Below, in pieces: positions 17,487 to 27,198 of a stretch of DNA of 64,000 bases. Each line of letters begins with the position of its first letter. Position 1 is the first letter of the stretch. The DNA lies in NCBI RefSeq assembly GCF_014489415.1, contig NZ_CP060822.1, forward strand, positions 2,341,501 through 2,405,500. Direction: 5' to 3'. The position numbers and the translations under genes are program-made. The DNA comes from Cylindrospermopsis curvispora GIHE-G1 (GTDB lineage Bacteria; Cyanobacteriota; Cyanobacteriia; Cyanobacteriales; Nostocaceae). Under the pieces are notes generated by a model that saw nothing but the letters and a program-made list of their open reading frames with translations, did no database searches and was not told the origin of the DNA.

Positions 17487-18506
17487 GGTGGTACCCGTAA
17501 TCCCCTAGTAATTACCTGGGGCGATAAAATTAAACAACCCGGAATTCGCCCTCAATTTCATCATGTAATTGATATTGTACCCACCATTTTAGAAGTAGCT
17601 AAAGTCACTGTGCCTAGTCAAGTTAACGGTGTTGAACAGCAAAAACTTGACGGTACTAGTCTGGTTTATACATTTGATAACCCTCAAGCATCTTCTCAAA
17701 GGCAAACTCAGTACTTTGAAATTTTAGGGAATCGAGCTATTTATGATCATGGTTGGATAGCTGCTGCTCGTCATCCAAGATTGCCCTGGCAAGGTACAGT
17801 TAATGCTGATTTTGAACAAGATCTATGGCAACTATATAACATTGAAAAAGATTTCAGCGAAGCCAATAACTTAGCAAATGCACATCCAGAGCGACTGGAG
17901 AAACTGCAAAAACTATTTTTATCGGAAGCTAAGAAAAACAATGTTTTACCCCTAGATGACCGAATTTTCGAGCGATTTGACGTTCAAGCTCGTCCTTCCC
18001 TGGCTACAGGACGTACAACGTTTAATTACTACACTAGTTTGAGTATTCCTGAAGGTAGCGCTCCTAGCATTAAAAATAGATCTTTTAGTATTAAAGCTGA
18101 TGTAAATATTACTGACAATAATCTGGAAGGTGTTTTATTAACCCAGGGTGGACGTTTTGCTGGATGGGGATTTTTCTTAATAGATGGTAAACCAACATAC
18201 ATATATAACTTAGTCAATATGGAGCATTATATTATTCAATCTCCTACTAGGTTACCACTGGGTAAATCTACCCTGCGATTTGATTTTGACTATGATGGTG
18301 GTGTGGGTGCTGGTGGAACTGGGAAAATCTTTGTCAATGATAAACAAGTAGCAATTGGTCTCATTGCCAAAACTGTCCCTTATCGTATCGCTCTGGATGA
18401 AACTTTTGATGTGGGATATGATACGGGAACCCCAATTGTTGATACCTATGAAATTCCTTTTACATTCACAGGTGACCTGCAAAAAATTACTTTGAACTTG
18501 AGATAA
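17487..18506 (+). pseudogene. 3' remnant of an arylsulfatase gene
   Basis: Open from the IS right end, the frame reads GGTRNPLVITWGDKI, then FHHVIDIVPTILEVAKV, LDGTSLVYTF and YFEILGNRAIYDHGWIA, which are C-terminal-domain blocks of large bacterial arylsulfatases. About 340 residues remain. The N-terminal catalytic half with the C-x-P-S-R formylglycine motif and metal ligands is missing, so it is inactive. An internal ATG at 17610 could start a 298-aa product but it would have no catalytic site. The stop codon TAA at 18504 is the first triplet of MITE-like copy B. Confidence 0.88.
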
Positions 18507-18617
18507 GTAGGAAGGATTATTTGTATGATGGGTCGAGTAACGAGACCCGTGGCGTTGGGTTCCATACTTCAACCCAACCTACGTTCATCTTATATTTAAT
18601 TCCACCCACCTACTTAG
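18504..18617 (+). repeat. MITE-like dispersed repeat, copy B
   Basis: The ~114 bp element has ends TAAGTAGG and CCTACTTAG (perfect 8-bp terminal inverted repeats). It has the same internal hairpins as copy A (8372-8489), differing at scattered positions. It begins with the stop codon of the arylsulfatase remnant. Confidence 0.8.
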
Positions 18618-18712
18618 ATACAAATCCAGGTCTGGAAAAAATCATTGGCACTAAAGCCAGTGGATTTGGCAGAATCAGCTAAGGCTTGACAAACCTACAC
18701 AAATTTTAACTT

Positions 18713-19618
18713 ATGTCTGAAATTCTTCCCTTACCCTTGTCCTTATTGGACAAGACCGCCTTCTTGGCATTTGTAGTTGGTACGATGTTTGGTACTGGTT
18801 TGCAGCTAAGTTTGGCGGAAATTTGGCAACCCCTAATTAATATTCGCCTGGTCACATTTGGACTAATTGCGAATTTTGTACTCGTTCCAGGTTTTATTTA
18901 TTTGTTTTTAAACATAGTACCTGTTACTGAACCTACAAGAGATGGTTTTATGATTATGGCCTTGGCTTCTGGACCCCCAGCTTTACCCAAACTTGCTCAA
19001 ATAGTCAAGGGAAATTTGGCTTTTGCTACGGGCCTAATGATGATGTTGATGTTGGGGACGGTATTTTATTTGCCACTCACATTACCTTTGGTGCTAGAAG
19101 GTACCCAAGTCAGCTCCTGGGATATTGCTCAACCTTTAATATTCATGATGGTTATGCCCCTGGCTTTGGGATTACTAATCAAGGCTAAGTATCAATATGT
19201 AATAGAAAATTTACAACCAATTGTTTTTAAAATATCTAATTTAGGTTTGTTTTTGGGTTTAGCAATAAGACTGATAATCCATGTCAGCGACATCATTATG
19301 CTATTGAAAACGGGTGTTTTCCTTGTTTGTGCTGTTTTTATTGTTTTTTCTTTTAGTGTTGGCTATTTATTGGGGGGTCCAAATGTTCAAACACAAAGAG
19401 TTTTGGGGGTGGGGACAGCTCAACGTAATTTTGCAGCAGCATTATTAATCGGTACAAGTAATTTCTCAGACCCCAATGTAGTCAGCATTATTATGGTTAC
19501 TAGTTTACTTATGATGCTTTCTGTCCTAGTCCTAGGTAAAATTCTCCCTGCATTAGAATCAACCCAATTAACAGCAAAAGAAACTACAGAAGCACGGCAA
19601 ATAGAAGATGTTTTGTAA
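18713..19618 (+). CDS. SBF-family (bile acid:sodium symporter-like) transporter
   Basis: The 301-aa membrane protein has roughly nine or ten hydrophobic segments and the fold-typical first repeat with VVGTMFGTGLQL near residue 22. A GVGTAQRNFAAALLIGTSNF segment (~residues 240-260) matches the conserved second unwound helix of the family (the SBF GxxxxRN pattern). Family members carry organic anions such as bile salts, pantoate or sulfated compounds with sodium. In this locus an organosulfur anion is possible (inference). It stands alone, 206 bases after the arylsulfatase remnant and 448 bases before the ssu genes. Confidence 0.82.
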   Translation: MSEILPLPLSLLDKTAFLAFVVGTMFGTGLQLSLAEIWQPLINIRLVTFGLIANFVLVPGFIYLFLNIVPVTEPTRDGFMIMALASGPPALPKLAQIVKGNLAFATGLMMMLMLGTVFYLPLTLPLVLEGTQVSSWDIAQPLIFMMVMPLALGLLIKAKYQYVIENLQPIVFKISNLGLFLGLAIRLIIHVSDIIMLLKTGVFLVCAVFIVFSFSVGYLLGGPNVQTQRVLGVGTAQRNFAAALLIGTSNFSDPNVVSIIMVTSLLMMLSVLVLGKILPALESTQLTAKETTEARQIEDVL

Positions 19619-20066
19619 CTTTGAACTGCCAGTTCTAGTGGTTGTAAACAGATTTTTGTATTGGTAAATACGTTTTTTTCACATTTTTATCACTCCGGTA
19701 TAATCCCCAGTAGTTAAGGCGGATTTCTGGTAAAAAATATATTTTTTCTGACAAAAAATACTTGCATTTTGATTTTATTTATGGCATGATAATGCAATCT
19801 ACTATAAATCAATAGATTTAATGTAGTTAACTCTCGGACGGCAAATTTGATGTAGACCAAGCATACGGGTACTGCGCCTTTATGCTTGTTAACTCATCTA
19901 TTACTTATCTGTACCAATACAGAAATATTGGCAGCATTATTTTCAGCTTATTCTTAAACACTTTGCTGCAAGGTAAAATTTTACTCTTTGTAGCAAGTTT
20001 TAAACTGATGTAGCTAGAAAAATAAAATCATTCAGATTGAAATTCTTAACTTAAGAGGTTAGAGAG
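19619..20066 (+). promoter_or_regulatory. Upstream region of the ssu operon with promoter-like boxes and hairpins
   Basis: No gene is seen in these 448 bases. A sigma70-type pair is visible: TTGCAT at 19762-19767, a 17-base gap, then CATGAT at 19785-19790. It is embedded in a TTGCATT/AATGCAA inverted repeat (19762-19797) that could be an operator. At 19858-19888 CAAGCATA and TATGCTTG enclose a 15-base loop, a second perfect 8-bp inverted repeat in the presumed leader. The ATG at 20067 follows GAGGTTAGAGAG. No known riboswitch class is recognised. Confidence 0.5.
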
Positions 20067-20897
20067 ATGGTTTATCAGGTTAAAGGAATGAAATTAAAGC
20101 TAGAGAGGTTAAGTAAGTCCTTTGGGACAAAAGCAGTTTTAGAGAATTTAGATTTAGAGGTTCGTCCAGGGGAGTTTGTGGCCATTGTTGGTCGCAGTGG
20201 CTGTGGTAAAAGTACAATGTTACGCTTAGTTGCTGGATTGGAAGAGCCAACTCAGGGTGCAGTGTTACTAAATGATATAGTTACACATCAGCGTATTAAT
20301 CCAGCTATTCGGATGATGTTTCAAGATGCTAGATTGTTGCCCTGGCAAAGAGTGTTAGCAAATGTTGAGTTGGGTTTACTAGGTTCTAGCTCTAAAGTCT
20401 ATGCTAAACAAACTGCACTGCAAATATTACGTCAAGTGGGATTAGAAGACAGGTCTCATGAGTGGCCATCAGTTTTGTCGGGTGGACAGAGACAAAGAGT
20501 AGCTTTAGCCAGAGCTTTAGCCAGTAGACCTTCTTTGTTATTACTAGACGAGCCTTTGGGTGCACTGGATGCTTTAACGAGAATCGAGATGCAGCAATTA
20601 ATAGAAAGATTATGGCAAGAACAGGGATTCACAGCACTATTAATTACTCATGATGTAGAAGAAGCAGTAGTATTAGCAGACCGTGTAGTTTTAATAGAAA
20701 ATGGGAAGATTGCACTAGATGTAGAAATTGCCTTGTCCCGACCAAGAGCTAGGGGAAATGCAGAATTTGCCAAAACAGTAGAGAAGATTTTAAACCGGGT
20801 TATGGGAGAATCCGAGACTCAACCGAGAGAGTTTGACTATGCTCTTAGTAAGGTTGCCAATGCACAGCGGGATTATAGTTTTAGCCAGAACATCTAA
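20067..20897 (+). CDS. ssuB: Aliphatic sulfonate ABC importer ATP-binding protein
   Basis: The 276-aa ATPase has Walker [10 protein letters not shown] (~residue 43), [15 protein letters not shown] (Q-loop, typical of SsuB), signature [13 protein letters not shown], Walker B LLLLDEP and [17 protein letters not shown]. It powers the sulfonate permease at 23378. It is the first gene of the ssu operon (ssuB, two ssuA-like genes, ssuC, ssuD, ssuE). The C-terminal ~35 residues (after [10 protein letters not shown]) are an extra tail. The start has a purine-rich ribosome site. Confidence 0.92.
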   Translation: MVYQVKGMKLKLERLSKSFGTKAVLENLDLEVRPGEFVAIVGRSGCGKSTMLRLVAGLEEPTQGAVLLNDIVTHQRINPAIRMMFQDARLLPWQRVLANVELGLLGSSSKVYAKQTALQILRQVGLEDRSHEWPSVLSGGQRQRVALARALASRPSLLLLDEPLGALDALTRIEMQQLIERLWQEQGFTALLITHDVEEAVVLADRVVLIENGKIALDVEIALSRPRARGNAEFAKTVEKILNRVMGESETQPREFDYALSKVANAQRDYSFSQNI

Positions 20898-21029
20898 TGG
20901 TGGATAGGTGGCACGGAAATGTGATCTTTACCATTTTCTCTCTCTGCGATAATTAGCTTTCCTCGCATCTGTGGAGTGAGGTTTTTCTTGCTCCAGGTTT
21001 ACAGATATTACATGGGTAACTCAATAATT

Positions 21030-22127
21030 ATGAAAAACTGGCAACTTCAACCTCAAATATCCAAAAATGGCAACAAGATGCGTCGTTCTGCCCTATTTGC
21101 TATTGGATATGGTTTAGTGTTATCTATTGCATTATTTGGTTGTAATGCAAATTCAAATAATGTATCAAATAAGGGGGATAATACCGCCACCCAATCTAGC
21201 AGTAATTCCACCAACAAGAAACTATTTAGGGTGGTTCGTTCCAAACAACTTACGGCTTTAGCAGTACTAGAAAAACAACGTACACTAGAGGACAAATTGG
21301 AACCCTTAGGATATAAGGTAGAATGGCCGGAATTTTTAGCTGGACCTCAGCAGTTGGAGGCTTTGAATGCGGGTGGGTTGGATATAGCAGCTACTGCTGA
21401 ATCCCCTCCAGTTTTTTCTCAATCAGCTGGCGTCCCACTAGTTTACTTAGCAGCCAATTCTTCAGATGGTGCATCCATTTCTTTGTTGGTGCCAACTAAC
21501 TCTTCGGCGAAAAATTTTAAAGACTTGAAAGGTAAAAAAATAGCTTTTCAAAAAGCTTCAATTGGACATTATCTTACCTTGAGGGCCGCAGAGAAAGAGG
21601 GTTTAAAATTAAGCGATGTTGAGTCAGTATTTCTACCTCCTCCTGATGCTAATGCTGCTTTCAGTCAAGGTAAGGTTGATGGTTGGTTTGTTTGGGAGCC
21701 TTTTGCAACTAGAAATGTGCAAAAAAAAGTCGGTCGTGTTTTATTAGATGGCAGCAATGGTTTGAGGGATACTAACAATTTTTACTCAACCAACCGCAAA
21801 TTCTATCAGGAAAATCGAGAAGCAATTAAAATATTTTTGGAGGAATTGCAGAAAGCACAAATTTGGTCTAAGAATCACCCCAAAGAAATTGCCCAATTAT
21901 TGGCTGATGTGACTCAGCTTGATCCACCAACCTTAGAGAAAATGCACGATAAATACGATTTTTCCCTGGTACCTATTACCGAAGCGGTAATTGATAAGCA
22001 ACAACAAGTTGCTGATAAGTGGTTCTCCTTGGGATTAATTCCTAAAAAAGTTAATGTTAGGGATGGATTTTTAACTCCCGAACAGTACGCGGAAATCACT
22101 CCCAAAGAGGTACTAAGTGCTAAATAG
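21030..22127 (+). CDS. ssuA: Sulfonate-binding lipoprotein (SsuA family), first of two
   Basis: This is a substrate-binding protein with a lipoprotein signal: MRRSALFAIGYGLVLSIALFGC ends in the lipobox, so the mature protein is tethered by Cys. The frame is open from GTG 20976; ATG 21030 is used here, while ATG 21078 would start exactly at the signal peptide and is as likely. Family blocks: LDIAATAESPPVFSQSAGVP, NFKDLKGKKIAFQKASIGHY and VDGWFVWEPFATRNVQKKVG. These match aliphatic-sulfonate-binding proteins. It probably works with ssuB (20067) and ssuC (23378). A low-complexity Ser/Asn/Thr linker follows the cysteine. Confidence 0.88.
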   Translation: MKNWQLQPQISKNGNKMRRSALFAIGYGLVLSIALFGCNANSNNVSNKGDNTATQSSSNSTNKKLFRVVRSKQLTALAVLEKQRTLEDKLEPLGYKVEWPEFLAGPQQLEALNAGGLDIAATAESPPVFSQSAGVPLVYLAANSSDGASISLLVPTNSSAKNFKDLKGKKIAFQKASIGHYLTLRAAEKEGLKLSDVESVFLPPPDANAAFSQGKVDGWFVWEPFATRNVQKKVGRVLLDGSNGLRDTNNFYSTNRKFYQENREAIKIFLEELQKAQIWSKNHPKEIAQLLADVTQLDPPTLEKMHDKYDFSLVPITEAVIDKQQQVADKWFSLGLIPKKVNVRDGFLTPEQYAEITPKEVLSAK

Positions 22128-22193
22128 TCTGAGTTATGAAATCCGTCTGAGAAGACTATTAGAACACCATATTTATTAAACAGGAGTAAGTCA

Positions 22194-23243
22194 ATGAACT
22201 TTAATTTCCAATTACCTCGCCGCAGTTTGATTCAGAAATTGGCTAAATATTCAGCTCTAGCTGTGTTGGTTTCCACCGTTCCTATTACAGCAAGTGTGGT
22301 GCAGGCTGAAAATCCTCGTCCTGGAAACAAGGTTGATATTAAGGCTAAGGTGGTGAGAATGGCTTACCAAACTTCTGGAGATATTGTCAAAATTAAAGGA
22401 GTTGTGGATAAACGTCTGGAATCTTTGGGTGTGAAAGTTGAATGGTCTCCATTTCCCGCTGGTCCTCAACTTATGGAAGCCATGAACGCCAACAGGGTTG
22501 ATATTGGAAGTGTGGGGGAAACTCCACCCATTTTTGCCCAAGCTGCAGGAGCCCAGCTCACTTACGTTGCTGCACGTAAACCTACTAGGGGTGAAGGTAG
22601 CGCAATTGTGGTGCAAAAAGACTCTCCAATTAAAACACTTAAAGATTTAAAAGGAAAAAAGGTTGTTTTTCAAAAAGGTTCAGCAGCCCACTACTTACTG
22701 TTAAGGGCTTTGGGTGAAGCTGGACTGAAATATAGTGATATTCAAGCGGTAAGTTTGACCCCAGCAGAAGCTCGAGATGCTTTTATCCAGAAAAAAATTG
22801 ATGCTTGGGTTGCTTGGGATCCTTTCATTGCTTTTGTTCAAAAAAATGCCGGTGCTCGGGTACTGAGAAATGCTGGTGGTATTGCTACCCAAGGTGGATT
22901 CTACATGACCAGACGTGATTTTGCTAGGGAAAATCCCCAATTGGTCAAAATCATTTTAGAAGAAATAGATAAGTTGGGTGAATGGGCTGAGTCTAACCGC
23001 AATGAAGTGGTACAAATTTTAGCACCTGAGTTGAAAATTGATCCCGGAATTTTAAATGTAGTGGTAGCTCGTCGTAGCTTCCGGTTGCAAAAAATTACAC
23101 CCCCGGTAATTGCTGAACAGCAACGCATTGCTGATTTATTTTATAAAGAAGGAATTATACCCAACAAAATTACAGTACAGGAGTCGTTCTTAAATCCTAA
23201 GCAATACGCAACAATTACCCCTACAAGGATTCGCAGTAGATAA
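22194..23243 (+). CDS. ssuA: Sulfonate-binding periplasmic protein (SsuA family), second of two
   Basis: The 349-aa protein starts 7 bases after AGGAG (22182-22186). Its signal peptide (LAVLVSTVPITASVVQA, cleavage near residue 38) has no lipobox, so this copy is soluble in the periplasm. Conserved blocks parallel the neighbour: VDIGSVGETPPIFAQAAGAQ, TLKDLKGKKVVFQKGSAAHY and IDAWVAWDPFIAFVQKNAGA. The two SBPs share one ATPase and one permease and are clearly related, so they probably broaden the ligand range. It lies 66 bases after the first ssuA. Confidence 0.9.
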   Translation: MNFNFQLPRRSLIQKLAKYSALAVLVSTVPITASVVQAENPRPGNKVDIKAKVVRMAYQTSGDIVKIKGVVDKRLESLGVKVEWSPFPAGPQLMEAMNANRVDIGSVGETPPIFAQAAGAQLTYVAARKPTRGEGSAIVVQKDSPIKTLKDLKGKKVVFQKGSAAHYLLLRALGEAGLKYSDIQAVSLTPAEARDAFIQKKIDAWVAWDPFIAFVQKNAGARVLRNAGGIATQGGFYMTRRDFARENPQLVKIILEEIDKLGEWAESNRNEVVQILAPELKIDPGILNVVVARRSFRLQKITPPVIAEQQRIADLFYKEGIIPNKITVQESFLNPKQYATITPTRIRSR

Positions 23244-23377
23244 GCAGTAGGTAATTAAAATCGATTCCCAACCACTATCAGGTGGGGTTGGGAATCGATG
23301 GGAATCAAATTAGATATCTCCGTACTTCTCCTACGGATTAACCTCACACTCACATTAAAAACCCCTAAATCAAAACA

Positions 23378-24241
23378 ATGGTTAAAATAAACTCCGTTGA
23401 AATTAGAGACATTCCATCTAAGTATGCCTTCAGAAAAAATAGGTCTTTTTCCCGATTGGTTAAACAACTGATTAAAAACTCCTACGTTCAATCTATCATC
23501 CCCTGGTTGGTACCTGGACTAATCATTACCATATGGCAGTTATTATCATCCCTAGGGGTAATTCCTAATCGGATTCTACCTGCTCCCCTAGCAGTAATAG
23601 CAGCAGCTATTAAAATGGGCGCGTCAGGGGAACTGTTTAGGAATATTGGTATCAGCGCAGCCAGAGCCATTTCTGGCTTTTTGCTAGGTGGTAGTATTGG
23701 CTTCAGTTTAGGTCTCATTAATGGGATTTGGCCAATTGCAGAAAAGTTGATAGACACATCTATTCAAATGCTGAGAAACATACCCAATCTGGCTTTAATA
23801 CCCTTAGTCATTTTATGGTTTGGTATTGGAGATGAAGCTAGATTATTTTTGGTCTCTCTAGGAGTTATGTTTCCTATTTACTTAAACACTTTTCATGGCA
23901 TCCGCAGTGTTGACCCGGGATTAATTGAAATGGGTAGGATCTATGGTCTAACTCCTTGGGGGTTGTTTTGGCGAATCATTCTCCCCGGTGCTATGTCCTC
24001 CATCTTAGTGGGAGTACGTTTCTCTTTGGGTATTATGTGGCTAACTCTTATTGTGGCAGAAACTATTGCCGCTGACTCTGGTATAGGTTACATGGCTATG
24101 AATGCTAGGGAATTTATGCAAACAGATGTGGTGGTTTTGAGTATTCTCATATATGCCTGCTTTGGTAAATTAGCAGACGTAATCGCCAAATCCTTGGAAA
24201 GATATTGGTTGCAGTGGAATCCCGGCTATTTCAAAAATTAA
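23378..24241 (+). CDS. ssuC: Aliphatic sulfonate ABC importer permease
   Basis: The 287-aa inner-membrane protein has about six hydrophobic segments and the EAA loop (GLIEMGRIYGLTPWGLFWRIILP, ~residues 187-209). LRNIPNLALIPLVILWFGIG and LTLIVAETIAADSGIGYMAM are hallmark SsuC segments. It forms the channel served by ssuB and both ssuA products. The 134-base gap before it carries a hairpin (GATTCCCAACC...GGTTGGGAATC, ~23263-23297), possibly trimming expression between binding proteins and permease. Confidence 0.92.
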   Translation: MVKINSVEIRDIPSKYAFRKNRSFSRLVKQLIKNSYVQSIIPWLVPGLIITIWQLLSSLGVIPNRILPAPLAVIAAAIKMGASGELFRNIGISAARAISGFLLGGSIGFSLGLINGIWPIAEKLIDTSIQMLRNIPNLALIPLVILWFGIGDEARLFLVSLGVMFPIYLNTFHGIRSVDPGLIEMGRIYGLTPWGLFWRIILPGAMSSILVGVRFSLGIMWLTLIVAETIAADSGIGYMAMNAREFMQTDVVVLSILIYACFGKLADVIAKSLERYWLQWNPGYFKN

Positions 24242-24362
24242 TCCCTGCCAATATTTCGTGTAAAGAATTGTTAAGTTTTGGGGTTGCTAGTGTAATATTG
24301 GATTCTAATAAAAATACGGTTTAACGATAGGTGAACCGAAGTTAAGACATTAAAATAACACT

Positions 24363-25523
24363 ATGGAAGTTCTTTGGTTTATTCCTACCCATGGGGATGG
24401 GCGTTATCTAGCCACTGGTATAGGTGGTCGTTCGGTTAACTTTGACTACTGGCGACAAATTGCTCAAGCAGTGGATCAATTGGGATTCACAGGTGCCCTA
24501 TTACCAACGGGTCGTTCTTGTGAAGATGCTTGGGTTTTAGCTTCTTCCCTAATTGCCCATACAAAGAAAATGCGATTTTTAGTAGCTATACGTCCTGGAT
24601 TAATGTCTCCAGGACTAGCTGCTAGAATGGCGGCAACCTTCGATAGGATTTCCGGAGGTAGATTGCTAATTAATGTGGTGACTGGAGGTGATCCGGTAGA
24701 GTCCGCTGGGGATGGTTTACATTTGAGTCATGATGAGCGTTATCAGCTAACAGACGAATTTTTAACCGTTTGGCGAGAAATTGCATCGGGAGAGATTAGC
24801 AATTTTACTGGAAATTATTTTAACATTCAAGAAGGTAAAATCCTATTTCCTAACGTACAACAGCCCTATCCACCCTTATGGTTTGGCGGTTCTTCTGACA
24901 TTGCACAGGAAGTTGCAGCCAAGCATGTGGATGTATATTTAACGTGGGGTGAGCCGCCTCAGCAAGTTGCTGAAAAAATTAAAAGAGTGAAAGAACTGGC
25001 AGCTGTCCAGGGGAGAACACTGCGTTTTGGGATTCGTCTGCACGTAATTGTTAGAGAAACCGAAAGTCAGGCTTGGGATGCAGCTAATGATTTAATTCGT
25101 TATGTGGATGAAGATGCAATTAGCAAAGCTCAACAAGCCTACTCTCGTATGGATTCTGTGGGACAACAACGCATGACAGAATTACACAATGGTAGTGTAG
25201 GGAAATTAGAAATTAGCCCCAATTTATGGGCAGGTATTGGCTTAGTGCGTGGTGGCGCGGGAACAGCACTGGTTGGTGACCCTGACACTGTAGCAGCAAG
25301 AATGCAAGAATATGCGGATGTAGGTATTGAGACATTTATATTTTCTGGTTATCCCCATTTAGAAGAAGCATATCGGGTAGCCGAATTGCTTTTTCCCCGA
25401 TTGCCTTTAGATCATCTACCAACCTCAGAACCACAGTTATTCAGTCCTTTTGGTGAGGTATTAGCCAACCGGGAATTCCCTCCACAAGCACTGAAAGAGA
25501 AAGTTTTTACCAATGTGGACTAA
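24363..25523 (+). CDS. ssuD: FMNH2-dependent alkanesulfonate monooxygenase
   Basis: The 386-aa luciferase-fold TIM barrel cleaves alkanesulfonates to aldehyde and sulfite with FMNH2 and O2. The start [16 protein letters not shown] is nearly diagnostic. The catalytic positions known from E. coli SsuD are present one residue earlier: Cys-53 (GRSCEDAW), and Arg-225/His-227 in [28 protein letters not shown] and [19 protein letters not shown] are further family blocks. It lies between the permease and the FMN reductase ssuE in the same direction, the standard ssu arrangement. Confidence 0.95.
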   Translation: MEVLWFIPTHGDGRYLATGIGGRSVNFDYWRQIAQAVDQLGFTGALLPTGRSCEDAWVLASSLIAHTKKMRFLVAIRPGLMSPGLAARMAATFDRISGGRLLINVVTGGDPVESAGDGLHLSHDERYQLTDEFLTVWREIASGEISNFTGNYFNIQEGKILFPNVQQPYPPLWFGGSSDIAQEVAAKHVDVYLTWGEPPQQVAEKIKRVKELAAVQGRTLRFGIRLHVIVRETESQAWDAANDLIRYVDEDAISKAQQAYSRMDSVGQQRMTELHNGSVGKLEISPNLWAGIGLVRGGAGTALVGDPDTVAARMQEYADVGIETFIFSGYPHLEEAYRVAELLFPRLPLDHLPTSEPQLFSPFGEVLANREFPPQALKEKVFTNVD

Positions 25524-25618
25524 TTTGGTATAATTAACTTACAAGTGCATAAATACGAGTGCATAAATAAGGCGCAAGCAAGGCACTTTTAATCTACCTT
25601 TTTTGAGGCTTTGGTAAT

Positions 25619-26182
25619 ATGGCTGATGTGTTAGCTATTGCTGGTAGTCCTGCTCATCCTTCTAGAACATACGGGATTTTAGAGTATGCTACTCAGTTAA
25701 TTTCTGAACAAGGTTTGGAAACAACTATTATTTCTGTCCGGGATTTGCCTGCTGAGGATTTAGTTTACGGGCGCTATAACAGTCCTGCACTGGAAAAGCC
25801 CAAAGAGCTGATACAGCAAGCTAGTGGTATCATAATTGCTACGCCTATTTATAAAGCTGCATACACAGGAGTACTCAAGTCTTTCTTAGACCTATTACCC
25901 CAAAAAGCTTTAAGCGGTAAGATACTACTTCCCTTTGCTACTGGTGGTACTATTGCCCATCTCTTAGCAATTGAATATGCTTTAAAACCAGTTTTATCTG
26001 AACTGGGTGCTAGGCATATTTTAAGTACAGTATATGCAGTAGATAAGCAAATTCAATTTTCCCAAGAGGGTTCGATTCAATTAGAAGAAGAGCTAGCCCA
26101 GAGACTACATGAAAATGTAGGAGAGTTGGTACGACTTGTTAATTCTGTAAAAGTTAATGAACAAAAGTTGTCAGTTTCCTAA
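25619..26182 (+). CDS. ssuE: NAD(P)H-dependent FMN reductase
   Basis: The 187-aa flavodoxin-fold enzyme has the phosphate-binding GSPAHPSRTYGILEY (residues ~8-22), IIIATPIYKAAYTGVLKSFLDLLP, and LLPFATGGTIAHLLAIEYALKP. It supplies free FMNH2 to SsuD and probably to other flavin monooxygenases in the island. The 95-base gap from ssuD contains a direct repeat of GTGCATAAATA. A 33-base stretch (25958-25990) inside this gene has a near-identical partial copy at 43081-43113. Confidence 0.92.
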   Translation: MADVLAIAGSPAHPSRTYGILEYATQLISEQGLETTIISVRDLPAEDLVYGRYNSPALEKPKELIQQASGIIIATPIYKAAYTGVLKSFLDLLPQKALSGKILLPFATGGTIAHLLAIEYALKPVLSELGARHILSTVYAVDKQIQFSQEGSIQLEEELAQRLHENVGELVRLVNSVKVNEQKLSVS

Positions 26183-26206
26183 AAACTAAAGTGGAGGCAA
26201 TTAGCT

Positions 26207-27172
26207 ATGATAAGCGGACAAAAAGCAATTTGGAAAAGACTCAGAAGTAGCAAACTATTTGTTATAGGGTTAGCAATTTTCTCATGTTTGTTAATTACTC
26301 CCATGTTGCACTTACCCGCATGGGGAAATGTTAGTAACAGCAGGATTCAGTTTGTTAGTCCTAACTGGGTAGCAGAAAATATTAAAGATCCAAATCTCAG
26401 GATCCTAGACGTAAGAAATTCGCCTTTAGACTATATTGACGGACACTTACCTGGGGCGGTTAATGTTGCTGATATAGCATTTCGCGGTCCTAGAGAGGGA
26501 CTACCAGTACAATACTGGGATAATCGCAAATTAGCGGAAATATTTGCCAATTCAGGAGTGACTAATAAGAGTCGAGTTTTGGTTTATTCCGATGGTAGAG
26601 ATGTTTTAGGAGCAAGTATGGTGGCTTATCTCCTGGAACGTTCCGGAGTGCAAAATATAGCAGTGTTGGATGGAGGATATAAAGGTTACGCTGCAGCTTC
26701 CCAAACTGTAACAAAAGTATTTCCTAAATACCGACCAGGGCAATTCACCCTTAGGGATAATACTAGTGTACGTGTGTCCATAAATGAAGTAAAAAACCTA
26801 ATTGGCAAGAAGGGGGTTAAATTTATTGATCCTCGACCTGCAGACCTATTTCAGGGTAAGGAAAACCTTTGGGTACGCAATGGACATATTCCGGGGGCTA
26901 AAAATATTCCCTGGCCCACATTTACAGATCCTCAAAATCCTCATAAACTCAAGTCATTGGATGAAATCAGGAAAATACTGGCAGATAAGAAGATTACTGC
27001 GGATGATGATATTATAGTGTCTTGCAGCACAGGAAGAGAGGCGACTTTACAATATGTGGTGTTAAAACACTTATTAGGCTATCCTAAGGTCAGGGTTTAT
27101 GAGGGTTCTTGGACAGAATACAGTACCTATCCAGATCTACCTGTTGCTACTGGACCAGAAGAGATAAGCTAG
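26207..27172 (+). CDS. Exported two-domain rhodanese (thiosulfate/3-mercaptopyruvate sulfurtransferase type)
   Basis: The 321-aa protein has an N-terminal signal/anchor (LFVIGLAIFSCLLITPMLHL, cleavage near PAWG). Two rhodanese domains follow: the first (ILDVRNSPLDYIDGHLPGAV) has Asp where the active cysteine belongs (VLVYSDGRDVLG). The second (FIDPRPADLFQG, GHIPGAKNIPW) has the catalytic Cys in IIVSCSTGREATL. This inactive-plus-active layout is normal for the family. It would act in the periplasm or at the membrane on thiosulfate or thiols, next to a thiosulfate transporter gene. RBS GTGGAGG precedes ATG 26207; 24 bases separate it from ssuE. Confidence 0.9.
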   Translation: MISGQKAIWKRLRSSKLFVIGLAIFSCLLITPMLHLPAWGNVSNSRIQFVSPNWVAENIKDPNLRILDVRNSPLDYIDGHLPGAVNVADIAFRGPREGLPVQYWDNRKLAEIFANSGVTNKSRVLVYSDGRDVLGASMVAYLLERSGVQNIAVLDGGYKGYAAASQTVTKVFPKYRPGQFTLRDNTSVRVSINEVKNLIGKKGVKFIDPRPADLFQGKENLWVRNGHIPGAKNIPWPTFTDPQNPHKLKSLDEIRKILADKKITADDDIIVSCSTGREATLQYVVLKHLLGYPKVRVYEGSWTEYSTYPDLPVATGPEEIS

Positions 27173-27198
27173 ATTAACTTCTTTTACAGGAGAGAATT

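Larger units (their letters stand above)
16320..17487. mobile_element. Decayed IS200/IS605-family element with divergent tnpA and tnpB
   Basis: The boundaries are approximate: left where the FGE frame breaks (~16320), right where the arylsulfatase frame resumes (~17487). It encodes a Y1-type transposase remnant (minus strand) and a TnpB remnant (plus strand). Hairpins lie near both ends, as in this family: GGCGAAT/ATTCGCC at 16367-16382 and CTCCG...CGGAG at ~17455-17475. The right-end sequence after tnpB looks like the usual 3' end where the guide (omega) RNA of TnpB is made. No target duplication is expected for this family. Both genes are broken, so it is non-autonomous. Confidence 0.85.
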
